The position numbers were made by a program, and so were the translations under genes. Positions 7,605 to 16,188 of a stretch of 64,000 bases of DNA are shown one piece after another. Origin of the DNA: Sulfurovum sp. (GTDB taxonomy: Bacteria; Campylobacterota; Campylobacteria; Campylobacterales; Sulfurovaceae); assembly GCA_016744875.1 (NCBI GenBank), contig JADGDL010000002.1, forward strand, positions 1-64,000. Reading direction: 5' to 3'. The notes beneath the pieces are model-generated. The model had not been told where the DNA came from, searched no databases, and saw only the letters and a program-made list of their open reading frames with translations. Every line of letters begins with the position of its first letter. The first letter of the stretch is position 1.

Positions 7605-8957
7605 CTACGCATTAGCTCTGGCTAGATCTAATTGTTTCTTTGTATATATCTTCATATAGATTGCTGCAGAGGAAATAATAATAAACATACTCACCCATAA
7701 ATATACAATGGGTAGATCAAAAACATTAACCACTAAAGGAAAGAAAATAAGCGGCATCAATATCTGTCTATAAAAACCAATATATGGTATGATAAATGGA
7801 TTTTTAATACCTTGAAGCGTAGAGGTTGATATAAACAATGTTATAAATGAGAAGAATATAAAACTCTCAAATATTATATAGGTGTATGCAGTATCTACTA
7901 CTTCTACATCTGTATCAAATACCATGATCATATACTTGCCAAACAATGCTATGAGAACTACCCCAATGACACTCATGATATATCCATATTTTAAAGCTTT
8001 ATGTATCACTTCATCTATTCTGTTAAAGTTTTTAGCACCAAAGTTATTTGAGACTATAGCTATAACTGCTGTATTTAACCCCAACATAGGTAGTAAAATG
8101 ATCTGCTCAACTCTATAGCCTATACCAAATGCAGCAACTGCCTTAAATCCGTATGTAGATACAAAGTACATAGCGATGATACTTCCAAAAGACATTAAGA
8201 ACATATTTAAACTGGCAGGAATAGCCTGTCTGATCAAATGCTTAAAAGCTTTTATATTTGGAATTGACCTGAAAAACATAGGTAGTTCAAAAAGCTTTGT
8301 TGCATAAAGTTTATTCAACATATAGATAAGTGTGATGTATTGAATGATGACGGTTGCGAGTGCAACACCACTTACTCCAAGTGCAGGTATAAAATAGAAA
8401 CCATATATCAATAAGGGATCAAGAATGACATTTAAAATAAATCCAATGATCAAAATGTTTCTATAGCTTTTTGTATCTCCACGGGCTATTAAGACTGCGT
8501 TCGCACCTAAGCCTATAAGCATAGGAACAATGCCTAGAAGTATGATATAGGTGTATTCTAGTGCATACTCTAAGACTTTTCCAGATGCACCCATTAAAAC
8601 AAATATATAGTCTAAAAGAAAAAAGCTGACAATAGTCAAAATAAAAGCAATAAACATAAGTAAACTTATACCATTGGTGGCATAGATCTGTGCCATATTT
8701 CTCTTGTGCTTGCCTAATGCCCCACCAACATATGCAGTAATTGCTGATGATAGCCCAAAACTTATAGATAGAAGCATGAAAAAGATCATAAAACTGTAAG
8801 TAAGTGCAGAGATTGCTTCGGTAGATATTTGTCCTATATAAAAGGTATCTACTACATTATACATGGTGTTAAAAAACATCCCTATGCTTGAAGGTATGGC
8901 GATTTGAAAGATCAACTTTTTTATATCTTTTGTGATGAGTTCGTTTGTTTGCTTCAT
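7605..8957 (-). CDS. MATE family multidrug/cation antiporter
   Basis: At 450 residues with twelve hydrophobic segments and the MATE-type opening (FQIAIPSSIGMFFNTMYNVVDTFYIGQISTEAISALTYSF), this is an Na+- or H+-driven exporter of organic compounds in the inner membrane. The repeated N- and C-half pattern, with IAIVSNNFGAKN in the second half, is typical of the DinF/NorM-like group. It follows shikimate kinase by only eight bases, so the two are probably cotranscribed, although no metabolic link is evident. The exported substrate is unknown. Confidence 0.9.
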   Translation of the reverse strand: MKQTNELITKDIKKLIFQIAIPSSIGMFFNTMYNVVDTFYIGQISTEAISALTYSFMIFFMLLSISFGLSSAITAYVGGALGKHKRNMAQIYATNGISLLMFIAFILTIVSFFLLDYIFVLMGASGKVLEYALEYTYIILLGIVPMLIGLGANAVLIARGDTKSYRNILIIGFILNVILDPLLIYGFYFIPALGVSGVALATVIIQYITLIYMLNKLYATKLFELPMFFRSIPNIKAFKHLIRQAIPASLNMFLMSFGSIIAMYFVSTYGFKAVAAFGIGYRVEQIILLPMLGLNTAVIAIVSNNFGAKNFNRIDEVIHKALKYGYIMSVIGVVLIALFGKYMIMVFDTDVEVVDTAYTYIIFESFIFFSFITLFISTSTLQGIKNPFIIPYIGFYRQILMPLIFFPLVVNVFDLPIVYLWVSMFIIISSAAIYMKIYTKKQLDLARANA

Positions 8958-8965
8958 AAGCTTGA

Positions 8966-9472
8966 CTATAAAACTCTCTGATCTAAAATATAATCAAATA
9001 TAACATGTATAAAAGTCGATACTTTTTGATTGGCATCCACACTGAAGTTTGCAAGTTCTTTATATGTACCTATACGCTGTTCAAACAAATCCTTAGCTCT
9101 AGATTCATCCTGTAGTAAAGGCCGTTTATCACGTTCCTTTCTTGGTAAACGATCCAGTATAACATCAAAGTCAGCGTCTATATAAACAATAAGAGACTTC
9201 TTGGATATAGCACTGTATATAGGTAGTCCACCGCCTGTAGCAATCACTTGACCCGTCTTTTGGGTTAATTGATTAATACATTTTTGCTCAAGGTCGCGAA
9301 AATACTCTTCACCTTTGTTTGCAAAAATTTCAGTAATACTAGCGTTTTGCTCTGCTTCAATAACACTATCAACATCCATAAATTTTTTATGTAGTTGCCT
9401 TGCAAGAGATTTACCTATAGTCGTTTTACCACTTCCCATAAAGCCAATTAAGACTACATTATCGTACACCAA
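8966..9472 (-). CDS. aroK: Shikimate kinase
   Basis: It phosphorylates shikimate at the 3-OH with ATP in the pathway to chorismate and aromatic amino acids. The 168-residue protein has the P-loop GFMGSGKTT (10-18), the shikimate-binding DVDSVIE (33-39), the FRDLE motif with its substrate-binding Arg, the ATGGGLP loop and the KRDKRP-type lid (ERDKRPLL). Length and motif order are normal for AroK. It is the first gene of a two-gene unit with the MATE exporter downstream. Confidence 0.95.
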   Translation of the reverse strand: MVYDNVVLIGFMGSGKTTIGKSLARQLHKKFMDVDSVIEAEQNASITEIFANKGEEYFRDLEQKCINQLTQKTGQVIATGGGLPIYSAISKKSLIVYIDADFDVILDRLPRKERDKRPLLQDESRAKDLFEQRIGTYKELANFSVDANQKVSTFIHVIFDYILDQRVL

Positions 9473-9576
9473 TCTGTACCCCTTTTGCTATCTTTTATAA
9501 TGCGTTCATTTGTTTTTTATTATAAGCGTGACTATACTGTAATACTCTTTATATGGTATTAGTTCTTAAAGCAATT

Positions 9577-9606
9577 AAAATAGATAGTTAATTTACTATC
9601 TATTTT
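9577..9606 (-). terminator. Terminator hairpin of the DUF819 gene
   Basis: AAAATAGATAGT (9577-9588) and ACTATCTATTTT (9595-9606) form a perfect 12-bp stem around a six-base loop, 15 bases after the stop codon at 9622. On the minus strand the 3' arm ends in TTTTAATT, a short U-tract, so this is a plausible intrinsic terminator. Confidence 0.65.
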
Positions 9607-9621
9607 AGATATAGAATGTTG

Positions 9622-10788
9622 CTATGCTCCACTTATAATTTTTAAAACCTTACCAACCATCAACCCGCCAAATGTACCAAGTATGTAGCCCATCATCGCC
9701 ATAAGTACACCTATAGGGATAAGTGCTTTTGAATAGGCGGAAGCTAGAATAGGGGCCGATGCAACACCGCCTATATTGGCCAGCGAGGCTACACCTAAAG
9801 AGAAGAGGTCAAGTTTGAAGAGTTTAGCAAAGATGATCATGATCACTGCATGTATCGTGATGATGACAAATCCTGCAAAGATGTAGAGAGGTGCCTGGGT
9901 TAGTTCTGTGAAGTTGGCACGACTTGCAATGAGTGCTACGATGAGGTAGAGAATGATGTTAGCAAGTTCTGAAGATCCTGAGATCCTGGCCAAAGGTGTC
10001 ATCGCAAATATGATACCTGCAAGTGTGGCTATGATAACTACCCATGTGGTTGAGGTGAGAAATGAGGTTGTAGGTAAAAAGGATGCACTATACTGTGCCA
10101 AAGCTGAGATAAATAGGGCAGAACCAAGCAGAAGAAAGAGGGATGAAAAGTCTATAGGCTTTTTATTTTCTTCTTTTTGTGCCAATTTTTTCCCTACTTC
10201 ATCTATGACAGAAGTATCTGCTTTACTCCACGCATTGAATTTCTTGGCAAAGGGTACTAACGCCAAGAGTATCATTACCCAGATAGCGTAATCTATAGAG
10301 TCTATGAGCAGTGTGTATCCCATAGCAGAGTCAGGTAGGTTAAGTGCACCCTGTATGGCTACCATGTTTGCCGTACCTCCCATCCATGAGCCAGAGAGTG
10401 CTGCAAATGGCTTCCATGCTTCTGGACCAAATGAACTTTGGAAGAGGGTGAACATACCCATGAAACCAATGGCTATACTTGTAGAAGCTAGTAAAAATGT
10501 AAGAAGCATTTTTTTACCCAGTTTAAAGATCTCACGCATATCTGCCAGCAGTAACATGAGAAAGATCATAGCTGGGAGCAGGTTGGACTTGACTGTTTTG
10601 TAGGTTGCTGTGACAGACTCAGTTTTTTCCCAAAGACCAAAAGTAGAGAGCAGCATCACCACAAAGTAAATGATGACAATGGAGGGGAGGTACTCAAAAA
10701 GTTTATGTTGGCTCTTCTTCTCAGTATAGACTATGACAGAGCCTATCATCATGAGAACAGCCAAGTAAATAAAACCATTTTCGATCAT
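9622..10788 (-). CDS. DUF819 family membrane protein
   Basis: The 388-residue protein is almost entirely membrane-spanning, with about ten to twelve hydrophobic segments. It has the family signature SGSWMGGTANMVAIQGAL (about 131-148) in the first half and ASLANIGGVASAPILASAYS in the second, an inverted-repeat arrangement typical of ion-coupled transporters. DUF819 (YjcL-like) proteins are thought to carry small organic substrates, but no substrate is established. The start at 10788 follows the patatin stop by 18 bases, so it is probably cotranscribed with that gene. Confidence 0.85.
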   Translation of the reverse strand: MIENGFIYLAVLMMIGSVIVYTEKKSQHKLFEYLPSIVIIYFVVMLLSTFGLWEKTESVTATYKTVKSNLLPAMIFLMLLLADMREIFKLGKKMLLTFLLASTSIAIGFMGMFTLFQSSFGPEAWKPFAALSGSWMGGTANMVAIQGALNLPDSAMGYTLLIDSIDYAIWVMILLALVPFAKKFNAWSKADTSVIDEVGKKLAQKEENKKPIDFSSLFLLLGSALFISALAQYSASFLPTTSFLTSTTWVVIIATLAGIIFAMTPLARISGSSELANIILYLIVALIASRANFTELTQAPLYIFAGFVIITIHAVIMIIFAKLFKLDLFSLGVASLANIGGVASAPILASAYSKALIPIGVLMAMMGYILGTFGGLMVGKVLKIISGA

Positions 10789-10806
10789 TTAAAATTCCTA
10801 TTGATA

Positions 10807-11604
10807 TTATAAAATATATTTAGACTTTAGTTGCCCTAAACCTAGGGTGCGTAACTCTTCATATTTGTGGAACTGAAAGGTTTTAAAAGCCTTTGTAACG
10901 GGTTCTATCAGGTAGATCTCTTTGTCTGAGTTTATTAGGTGAGTTTTACTTTGATTATAGATCAGAAGTCTTATGGACTTTTCAAACATTTCAAGTACAT
11001 TGGCTGTTTTAAAAAAATTATCGGGCATGGTCTCTTCAAATGCATTTTTACCTAGAACATCTACGGCAAGGACACTCTCAAAAGAAGCTTCATTGACACC
11101 AAGATTTTCACAAAGAAACCCATCGCCGTACGTTTTTCCATCTAGTACATGTTCTTCAAAGACTCCGGGAATAGCCATTGTTGAGAGTATGGCATCTTTG
11201 ATGTAGATATCATCTGCTGCATCAAATACTCTTTTTTCACCATTGTGTAAGTTCGTAGCTATAAGTTTGAGAGGGATGTCTGTATCTCTCATTTTTCTGT
11301 TATGAAAAATATCTTCAAAAATTTTGGCAACTTTGTCATTACTGACAACTGCATTACCTGAAAATGAAAATTTTATCCAGTTGAAGACCCCTGCAAAGTT
11401 CTTTATATGTGCATAGATCTCTTCTTCTTTGAGTCCTATGGCCATGCATGCGCCGATGATCCCACCCATACTAGTACCAACGATCTCTTTTGGCTTAATG
11501 TGTTGTTTTTCAAGGTCATGAAGTACACCTAAATGTGCGATGCCCAAAGCACCGCCGCCTGACAAGACTAAAGTAAAGTTATTTGTTTTGATCTTATTTA
11601 TCAT
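10807..11604 (-). CDS. Patatin-like phospholipase
   Basis: Starting at the ATG at 11604 the protein has 265 residues and begins MINKIKTNNFTLVLSGGGALG. The glycine-rich oxyanion loop (SGGGALG), the nucleophile motif GTSMG with Ser45 and the Asp161-Gly pair (YGDGF) give the Ser-Asp dyad of bacterial patatins, which release fatty acids from membrane lipids. No signal peptide is seen, so it is probably cytoplasmic. A longer reading from a TTG at 11661 adds 19 unlikely residues and overlaps the promoter. The ATG lacks a Shine-Dalgarno sequence and lies six bases after a TATAAT, so the mRNA may be leaderless. It is divergent from aqpZ. Confidence 0.88.
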   Translation of the reverse strand: MINKIKTNNFTLVLSGGGALGIAHLGVLHDLEKQHIKPKEIVGTSMGGIIGACMAIGLKEEEIYAHIKNFAGVFNWIKFSFSGNAVVSNDKVAKIFEDIFHNRKMRDTDIPLKLIATNLHNGEKRVFDAADDIYIKDAILSTMAIPGVFEEHVLDGKTYGDGFLCENLGVNEASFESVLAVDVLGKNAFEETMPDNFFKTANVLEMFEKSIRLLIYNQSKTHLINSDKEIYLIEPVTKAFKTFQFHKYEELRTLGLGQLKSKYIL

Positions 11605-11610
11605 AGAGCT

Positions 11611-11649
11611 ATTATATACTAAAAATCTTGTTGAAATGTTTGTTATAAT
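11611..11649. promoter_or_regulatory. Back-to-back promoters of patatin and aqpZ
   Basis: The minus-strand -10 box TATAAT at 11616-11611 serves the patatin gene. The plus-strand extended -10 box TGTTATAAT at 11641-11649 serves aqpZ, whose AAGGAAG ribosome binding site and ATG follow. The two -10 boxes lie only 27 bases apart, so polymerase binding in the two directions should compete. Confidence 0.6.
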
Positions 11650-11684
11650 AGCTTGTAACAAAATTACTTATATAAGGAAGATGA

Positions 11685-12377
11685 ATGACATTAGGAAAAA
11701 AATTAGGTGCTGAGTTCTTCGGCACGTTTTGGTTGGTACTTGGAGGTTGTGGTTCTGCAGTTTTAGCAGCAGGATTTCCTGAATTAGGTATTGGTTTTGT
11801 TGGGGTTTCTTTGGCATTTGGTTTAACGGTACTGACTATGGCATATGCTGTTGGTCACATTTCAGGTGGACATTTTAACCCTGCGGTCTCTTTTGGACTT
11901 TGGTCTGCAGGAAAGTTTGAAACAAAAGAGTTAGTGCCTTATATCGCTGCTCAGGTCATAGGTGGATCAGTAGGTGCATTTGTCCTTTATATGATCGCAA
12001 CTGGACAAGCGGGTTTTGAAGTAGGTGGTTTTGCAAGTAACGGTTTTGGAGAACTCTCTCCAGGAAAATATAATCTTACTTCAGTTGTTATTGCTGAAGT
12101 GGTGTTTACATTTATGTTTTTGTTTATCATTTTAGGTGCTACAGATGAGAAAGCACCAGCTGGGTTCGCGCCTATCGCTATAGGGTTAGGATTAACATTG
12201 ATCCACCTGATCTCTATCCCCGTGTCAAATACATCGGTAAACCCTGCTAGAAGTACAGCAGCAGCTCTTTTTGCAGATACTGCAGCACTTGGTCAATTAT
12301 GGGTATTCTGGGTAGCGCCTATTGTTGGTGCTATTTTGGCAGGTATGGTGTGGAAGTTTTTTGCAACATCTAAATAG
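11685..12377 (+). CDS. aqpZ: Aquaporin Z
   Basis: This 230-residue channel has six membrane segments and both NPA loops (HFNPAV with Asn65, and SVNPARS with Asn186). The selectivity-filter residues of AqpZ are present: Phe45, His174, Thr183 and Arg189, which indicates a water channel and not a glycerol facilitator. The opening [28 protein letters not shown] is nearly the Escherichia coli sequence. The AAGGAAG ribosome binding site is ideally placed. It is a single-gene unit ending in a strong hairpin shared with the convergent DEAD-box helicase gene. Confidence 0.96.
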   Translation: MTLGKKLGAEFFGTFWLVLGGCGSAVLAAGFPELGIGFVGVSLAFGLTVLTMAYAVGHISGGHFNPAVSFGLWSAGKFETKELVPYIAAQVIGGSVGAFVLYMIATGQAGFEVGGFASNGFGELSPGKYNLTSVVIAEVVFTFMFLFIILGATDEKAPAGFAPIAIGLGLTLIHLISIPVSNTSVNPARSTAAALFADTAALGQLWVFWVAPIVGAILAGMVWKFFATSK

Positions 12378-12385
12378 TCAGATAT

Positions 12386-12410
12386 AAGTCAAGCGTAAAT
12401 CGCTTGACTT
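12386..12410. terminator. Bidirectional terminator between aqpZ and DEAD-box gene
   Basis: AAGTCAAGCG (12386-12395) and CGCTTGACTT (12401-12410) pair perfectly over a five-base loop, nine bases after the aqpZ stop. The plus strand continues to a run of T at about 12420. An overlapping alternative pairing (AGCGTAAA with TTTACGCT) is possible. The element lies between two convergent genes. Confidence 0.7.
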
Positions 12411-12417
12411 TACGCTA

Positions 12418-13689
12418 CTATTTTTTCTTTTTTGTTTCTTGTCTTTTTTTCTTTTGGGCAGCGTAAGTATATTTACGTTTTTTATCGTAATCTATCTTCC
12501 CTTTTTTCTCACTCAATGACTTTTTACGAGGACGGGCCTGGCGTGGTTGTTTGTCTGTGATCTCAAAACCATCCATTATGTCACGTTTGACATTGAGTTT
12601 AAGGTGTTTTTCTATGGTTGTAAAGGCATTGTAGTCGTGTATCGTAAGGAGGGTGATCACAGCACCTTTATGGTTGGCACGTCCTGTTCTTCCTACTCTG
12701 TGTGTAAAGCTGTCTGTCTCTTCAGGCAAGTCATAGTTGATGACAAGGGGAAGCTCTGGTATGTCTATACCTCTTGCTGCAATGTCTGTAGCGATAAGTA
12801 CTTGTGATCTTCCGGATTTAAAGAGTGTAAGCGCTCTGGCACGTCCTCCTCTGTTGATATCTCCATGGATGATAGCTGTCCATATGTCTTGGCTTTTAAA
12901 GTACTCAAAAAGTCTATCTGCAGAATCTTTCTTGTTTACAAATATCAGTACCTGTTCTGTGCCTATATCTTTTACAAGTTTAGCTGCAAGTTCTGCTTTA
13001 CGTTTTTTGTCCACTTTGTAGGCTCTATGTTTGATGAAGTTAACTACATCACGTCTGTTACTTACTTCTACTATGGCTGGGTCACGTAAAAACTCTTTGG
13101 CAAGTTTTTTAATATTCTGAGAAATAGTCGCGGAGAAACACATCATTTGCTTTGGCTGTGTACAGCTCTTTAGTATGGACTTTATCTCACCGAGAAAACC
13201 AAGTTCAAGCATCGTGTCTGCTTCATCAAGTATGACGGTATTGACATGTTCCAGGTTTACTTTTTTATCAGCGATGAAGTCTTGCAAACGACCGGGCGTT
13301 GCAACAATGATGTCTACACCTTGTCTGAGTTTGTGTATTTGGTCTGATTTTTTAGAGCCACCTTGTATTTTAACGGTTTGAATGTCAAGATATTTAGAAA
13401 AGGAAACGATGGTGCGAGAGACTTGGTCTGCCAGTTCGATAGTAGGAACGATGATCAGTGCACGCACCACTTTTTCATCTTTTTTTACCACTTTTTGAAG
13501 TTTATTGAGTAGAGGTAGTACAAAAGCTGCTGTTTTACCTGTACCAGACTTTGATGCTCCCAGGATATCCAAGCCTTTCATGGCTGCGGGTATGACCTTA
13601 TTTTGTATAGCAGTAGCATTGTCATACTTTTCATGAGCAACAGCTTTTAAAATGTCTGGATGTAAATTGAGTTTTTCGAATGCTTTGAT
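12418..13689 (-). CDS. DEAD-box RNA helicase, probable ATC start
   Basis: Motifs of an RhlE/DeaD-type RNA helicase are present: the P-loop ASKSGTGKT, PTIELADQ, TPGRLQDF, DEAD (VILDEADTMLELGF), SAT (CFSATIS), and ARGIDIPELPLVINYDLP with HRVGRTGRANHKG. The C-terminus is a Lys/Arg-rich tail. The first in-frame ATG (13581) would cut away the Q-motif. Translating upstream gives a proper N-terminus (IKAFEKLNLHPDILKAVAHEKYDNATAIQNKVIPAAMKG, given here only to show the AT-IQ Q-motif) that runs to an ATC at 13689. That ATC is preceded by AAGGA with six-base spacing, and a stop lies six codons further upstream. I therefore place the start at ATC, giving 423 residues. A role in ribosome assembly or mRNA turnover is usual for the family. 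Confidence 0.85.
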   Translation of the reverse strand: MKAFEKLNLHPDILKAVAHEKYDNATAIQNKVIPAAMKGLDILGASKSGTGKTAAFVLPLLNKLQKVVKKDEKVVRALIIVPTIELADQVSRTIVSFSKYLDIQTVKIQGGSKKSDQIHKLRQGVDIIVATPGRLQDFIADKKVNLEHVNTVILDEADTMLELGFLGEIKSILKSCTQPKQMMCFSATISQNIKKLAKEFLRDPAIVEVSNRRDVVNFIKHRAYKVDKKRKAELAAKLVKDIGTEQVLIFVNKKDSADRLFEYFKSQDIWTAIIHGDINRGGRARALTLFKSGRSQVLIATDIAARGIDIPELPLVINYDLPEETDSFTHRVGRTGRANHKGAVITLLTIHDYNAFTTIEKHLKLNVKRDIMDGFEITDKQPRQARPRKKSLSEKKGKIDYDKKRKYTYAAQKKKRQETKKKK

Positions 13690-13887
13690 GGTAAATCCTT
13701 GATTATATTAGGCGTATTATAGCGTATTGGTTCAAAAGAGTGTAAAAGTTTTTTTTACTGTATAGTGAAATTTATAAAATTAGGAAATACACTATACTTG
13801 TAATGAAAAAGCTACAAGAATAATATTACATCCAATAGATAAAAATGTGCACATTATTATCTTCACGCATAATTCATACTTCTTTTT

Positions 13888-13893
13888 TATAAT
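13888..13893 (+). promoter_or_regulatory. -10 box of the DUF2202 gene
   Basis: TATAAT at 13888-13893, preceded by a T-run and with no clear -35 box, stands 33 bases before the ATG at 13926. AAAGGA at 13912-13917 is the ribosome binding site. Upstream, TATAGTG and CACTATA form a spaced inverted repeat at roughly 13761-13796. Confidence 0.5.
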
Positions 13894-13925
13894 AGTAGTG
13901 TAATGAATAAGAAAGGATTACTGAT

Positions 13926-14399
13926 ATGAGTATAAATATGAATCCAACAACAATATTGAGTGACGAACAAAAAGATATGCTTTTTTTCATTTATGAAGGA
14001 GAAAAAGTAGCTAGAGATGTCTATATTACATTAGGTGAGGTCCATAAAGATGAAGATACTTTTGCATTGATGCAATTTTCTGAGCAAAGACATATGAATT
14101 GTACGAGAGACCTGTGTGATACCTATGGTGTTGAAATATCACAGGTGAATGAAGAGAATGTAGGTAAATTTGAATCTCTGGTACTGCAAACACTCTATGA
14201 TGCTTGTACAGAAAAAGGAGAAAAGTCTCTTCATGATGCACTAGAAGTAGGGGAGTATATTGAAAATGTGGAGATTGAAGATCTTGAACAAGCGACTGTA
14301 GGTATGCCAAGTGATGTTGTAAATGTATATGAAAATATTAAAAAAAGAAATTTAAGACATATGGATACTTTTCAAGCAGCACTTGCCAGAGCTGCATAG
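13926..14399 (+). CDS. DUF2202 ferritin-like protein
   Basis: The 157-residue protein has the DUF2202 order of metal-ligand-like motifs: YEGEKVARDVYITL (Glu24, Glu26), SEQRHM (Glu53 and His56, an ExxH pair), GEYIENVEIEDL around residue 108, and a C-terminal RHMDTF. This indicates a four-helix ferritin-like fold with a possible di-iron site, but the biological role of the family is not established. It is cytoplasmic by sequence. The next minus-strand gene is a hemerythrin, so this stretch gathers two di-iron candidates. Confidence 0.85.
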   Translation: MSINMNPTTILSDEQKDMLFFIYEGEKVARDVYITLGEVHKDEDTFALMQFSEQRHMNCTRDLCDTYGVEISQVNEENVGKFESLVLQTLYDACTEKGEKSLHDALEVGEYIENVEIEDLEQATVGMPSDVVNVYENIKKRNLRHMDTFQAALARAA

Positions 14400-14520
14400 A
14401 GATTTAATTATGTAAAAAATTTAAGGAATATCTACTTCTAAAAATATTTTACTATGAATCATAGGATACATAAACCTAAAGCTTATAGCATGTAGGGCCT
14501 CTAAAACCCCGTTAATTAGC

Positions 14521-14547
14521 ATAACGTTAAGTTTAGCTTAACGTTAT
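14521..14547. repeat. Perfect 11-bp inverted repeat
   Basis: ATAACGTTAAG (14521-14531) and CTTAACGTTAT (14537-14547) pair around TTTAG. It stands between the DUF2202 gene and the 55-residue membrane protein gene. It could terminate the first, weakly since no T-run follows directly, or be an operator for the second. Confidence 0.5.
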
Positions 14548-14609
14548 TACTATATACTTTTACCATAACTTATCAATGATTAGCAATAAAAATAATTAGG
14601 AAGTATATA

Positions 14610-14777
14610 ATGGAACTATGGAAAATAATAATATTTTGTCTTGTAATACTGACTGTTGTAGTAGGTGGATATATGTATATGTTCTTTCACATTATGAGAA
14701 GAGACCCAAAAGAATTGGAGTATAGAAAACACTTAGGTCAAGATGATAGGTTAGTACCACCTAAAATAAAAAAATAA
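14610..14777 (+). CDS. Small single-pass membrane protein (55 aa)
   Basis: The frame encodes 55 residues starting MELWKIIIFCLVILTVVVGG, with one membrane segment at about residues 5-27 and a short charged tail (RRDPKELEYRKHLG...). AGGAAG lies six bases before the ATG, which supports real translation. The shape, a short N-terminal helix followed by a charged cytoplasmic tail, resembles small oxidase-assembly subunits such as CcoQ/FixQ, but no oxidase genes are nearby and the match is only by form. It is convergent with the hemerythrin gene, with three bases between the stops. Confidence 0.6.
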   Translation: MELWKIIIFCLVILTVVVGGYMYMFFHIMRRDPKELEYRKHLGQDDRLVPPKIKK

Positions 14778-14780
14778 TGA

Positions 14781-15182
14781 CTAATTTGTATCACCTATAT
14801 GCATAGCAGTTTCTGAATCCCATCTTGAAACATGTAAAACCATCCAATGTTTAAAATCATCTTCTAAAAATCTTTGTACCTCTTTGGGATCTTTATACGT
14901 AACCCAGTGCTCTTTTACTTTTTTTAATTTTTCTCTTAACGTGTCATGTTCACTTTTATGCATTTGCATAGCATAAAATTGGCTCTGTTCCATCATTTCT
15001 TCCTCACTAGAAAAATGATCCTCTACGTCAAATTCAACTACTTTAAAAAGCTCATCGATTTTCTCTATATCTTTTGCTATAACAGCATCATGAAACGCAT
15101 TGATAATTTCTATCTCTTCTTCATGCAGCATATTCATCATGGCATTAGAGACTTGTTGAACATCTTCTTTTCTCATTAACAT
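14781..15182 (-). CDS. Bacteriohemerythrin-like protein
   Basis: The 133-residue protein carries the full di-iron ligand set of hemerythrins in near-canonical spacing: His20, His56, Glu60, His75, His79, His117 and Asp122 (DHFSSEEEMM, MHKSEHD, FKHWMVLHVSRWD). Such single-domain proteins bind O2 reversibly and may store, carry or sense oxygen, or handle iron or NO. A usable upstream start is the ATG at 15182, with the family's first helix complete. It has its own promoter region and is convergent with the 55-residue membrane protein gene. Confidence 0.88.
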   Translation of the reverse strand: MLMRKEDVQQVSNAMMNMLHEEEIEIINAFHDAVIAKDIEKIDELFKVVEFDVEDHFSSEEEMMEQSQFYAMQMHKSEHDTLREKLKKVKEHWVTYKDPKEVQRFLEDDFKHWMVLHVSRWDSETAMHIGDTN

Positions 15183-15269
15183 TTTATTTCCTTGATATAT
15201 ATCTGATCAAAAAGTATAGCTGTAATAAAAATGTTTTTTATTGATAAAAATCAAGAAGAAGAATCTGTT

Positions 15270-16130
15270 TTAGGTGAGTAGTGCGTAGAAATCACGTGGG
15301 GCATCTATTTCAAGTTCTAAAGTATTTTTTTTCACAGGATGGTATATCTTTAACTTATATGCATGCAATCCCATTCGGCCACCTTTTGTACCATAACGCT
15401 CATCACCTATGATAGGGTGCCCCAACCATGCCATATGTGCACGTATCTGGTGTTGTCTACCTGTTTCGATGTTTACTTCAAGTAAAGAACGGGTATCTGT
15501 ACTTTTTTGAACAGTATAATGGGTGACAGCTCTTTTTGCATCAGGGTGTTCCCCTACATGCATATGGTACTCTTTTTCATCCAGTCTTAAAGGTTGGCTT
15601 ATTGTGCCTTCATTTTCTTTAGGTGAAGACTCTACCACTGCAAGATAAGTTTTTTGGGAAACTGGCCACTTTTCCATGACAGCCTCTCTTACTTCTTTGG
15701 ACGTAGCAAAAAGCAAGATACCTGATGTATCTCTATCGAGTCTATGTACGGGCCAGAGTTTTACGCTGTTTTTAGTACGTGAAAGTTGAGAACGGAGCAG
15801 GGCTAAAGCATGTTGTTTGTTCTCTTTTGTGGTTCCCACAGAAAGAAGTCCGGCAGGTTTGTTGATGGCTATGAGGTCTTTATCTTGGTAGATGATCTCA
15901 AGTTTAGTAACAGTTTGTTTAACTGCATGCCCTTTATATTGGGCAACTCCGATCTCAATGATATCACCAACATTTAAGATAAAGTCATGTTTTGTCCGTA
16001 TTTGTCCATTGACAAATACGGAGGAGCCTTGCAGGCGTTGTTTTATCGTTTTTTTTGACCATCCATCAAGAGCTTCAAAGAGAAAAGGAAGGAGTTTGCC
16101 TCGGGTAGTGACTTTATACTGTTGTGCCAT
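15270..16130 (-). CDS. RluA family 23S rRNA/tRNA pseudouridine synthase
   Basis: It isomerises uridine to pseudouridine in RNA. The 286-residue protein has an N-terminal S4-like RNA-binding segment (about 14-70: LPFLFEALDGWSKKTIKQRL...GDIIEIG) and a catalytic domain with the RluA motif PVHRLDRDTSGILLFA, whose Asp is the nucleophile, followed by HQIRAHMAWLGHPIIGDERYG. The target site cannot be assigned between RluC, RluD and RluA from sequence alone. It is a single-gene unit with the start ATG at 16130. Confidence 0.92.
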   Translation of the reverse strand: MAQQYKVTTRGKLLPFLFEALDGWSKKTIKQRLQGSSVFVNGQIRTKHDFILNVGDIIEIGVAQYKGHAVKQTVTKLEIIYQDKDLIAINKPAGLLSVGTTKENKQHALALLRSQLSRTKNSVKLWPVHRLDRDTSGILLFATSKEVREAVMEKWPVSQKTYLAVVESSPKENEGTISQPLRLDEKEYHMHVGEHPDAKRAVTHYTVQKSTDTRSLLEVNIETGRQHQIRAHMAWLGHPIIGDERYGTKGGRMGLHAYKLKIYHPVKKNTLELEIDAPRDFYALLT

Positions 16131-16188
16131 GGTTTTCCTTGTTAATTAGGATATTGTGCATGGTGCTAAACACAAATATCTTTTATGA

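Noticed and set aside
11605..11661. Longer patatin N-terminus from a TTG at 11661
   Set aside because: It would overlap the promoter region of aqpZ and add 19 residues not typical for the family; the ATG at 11604 gives the normal start before the GGGALG loop.
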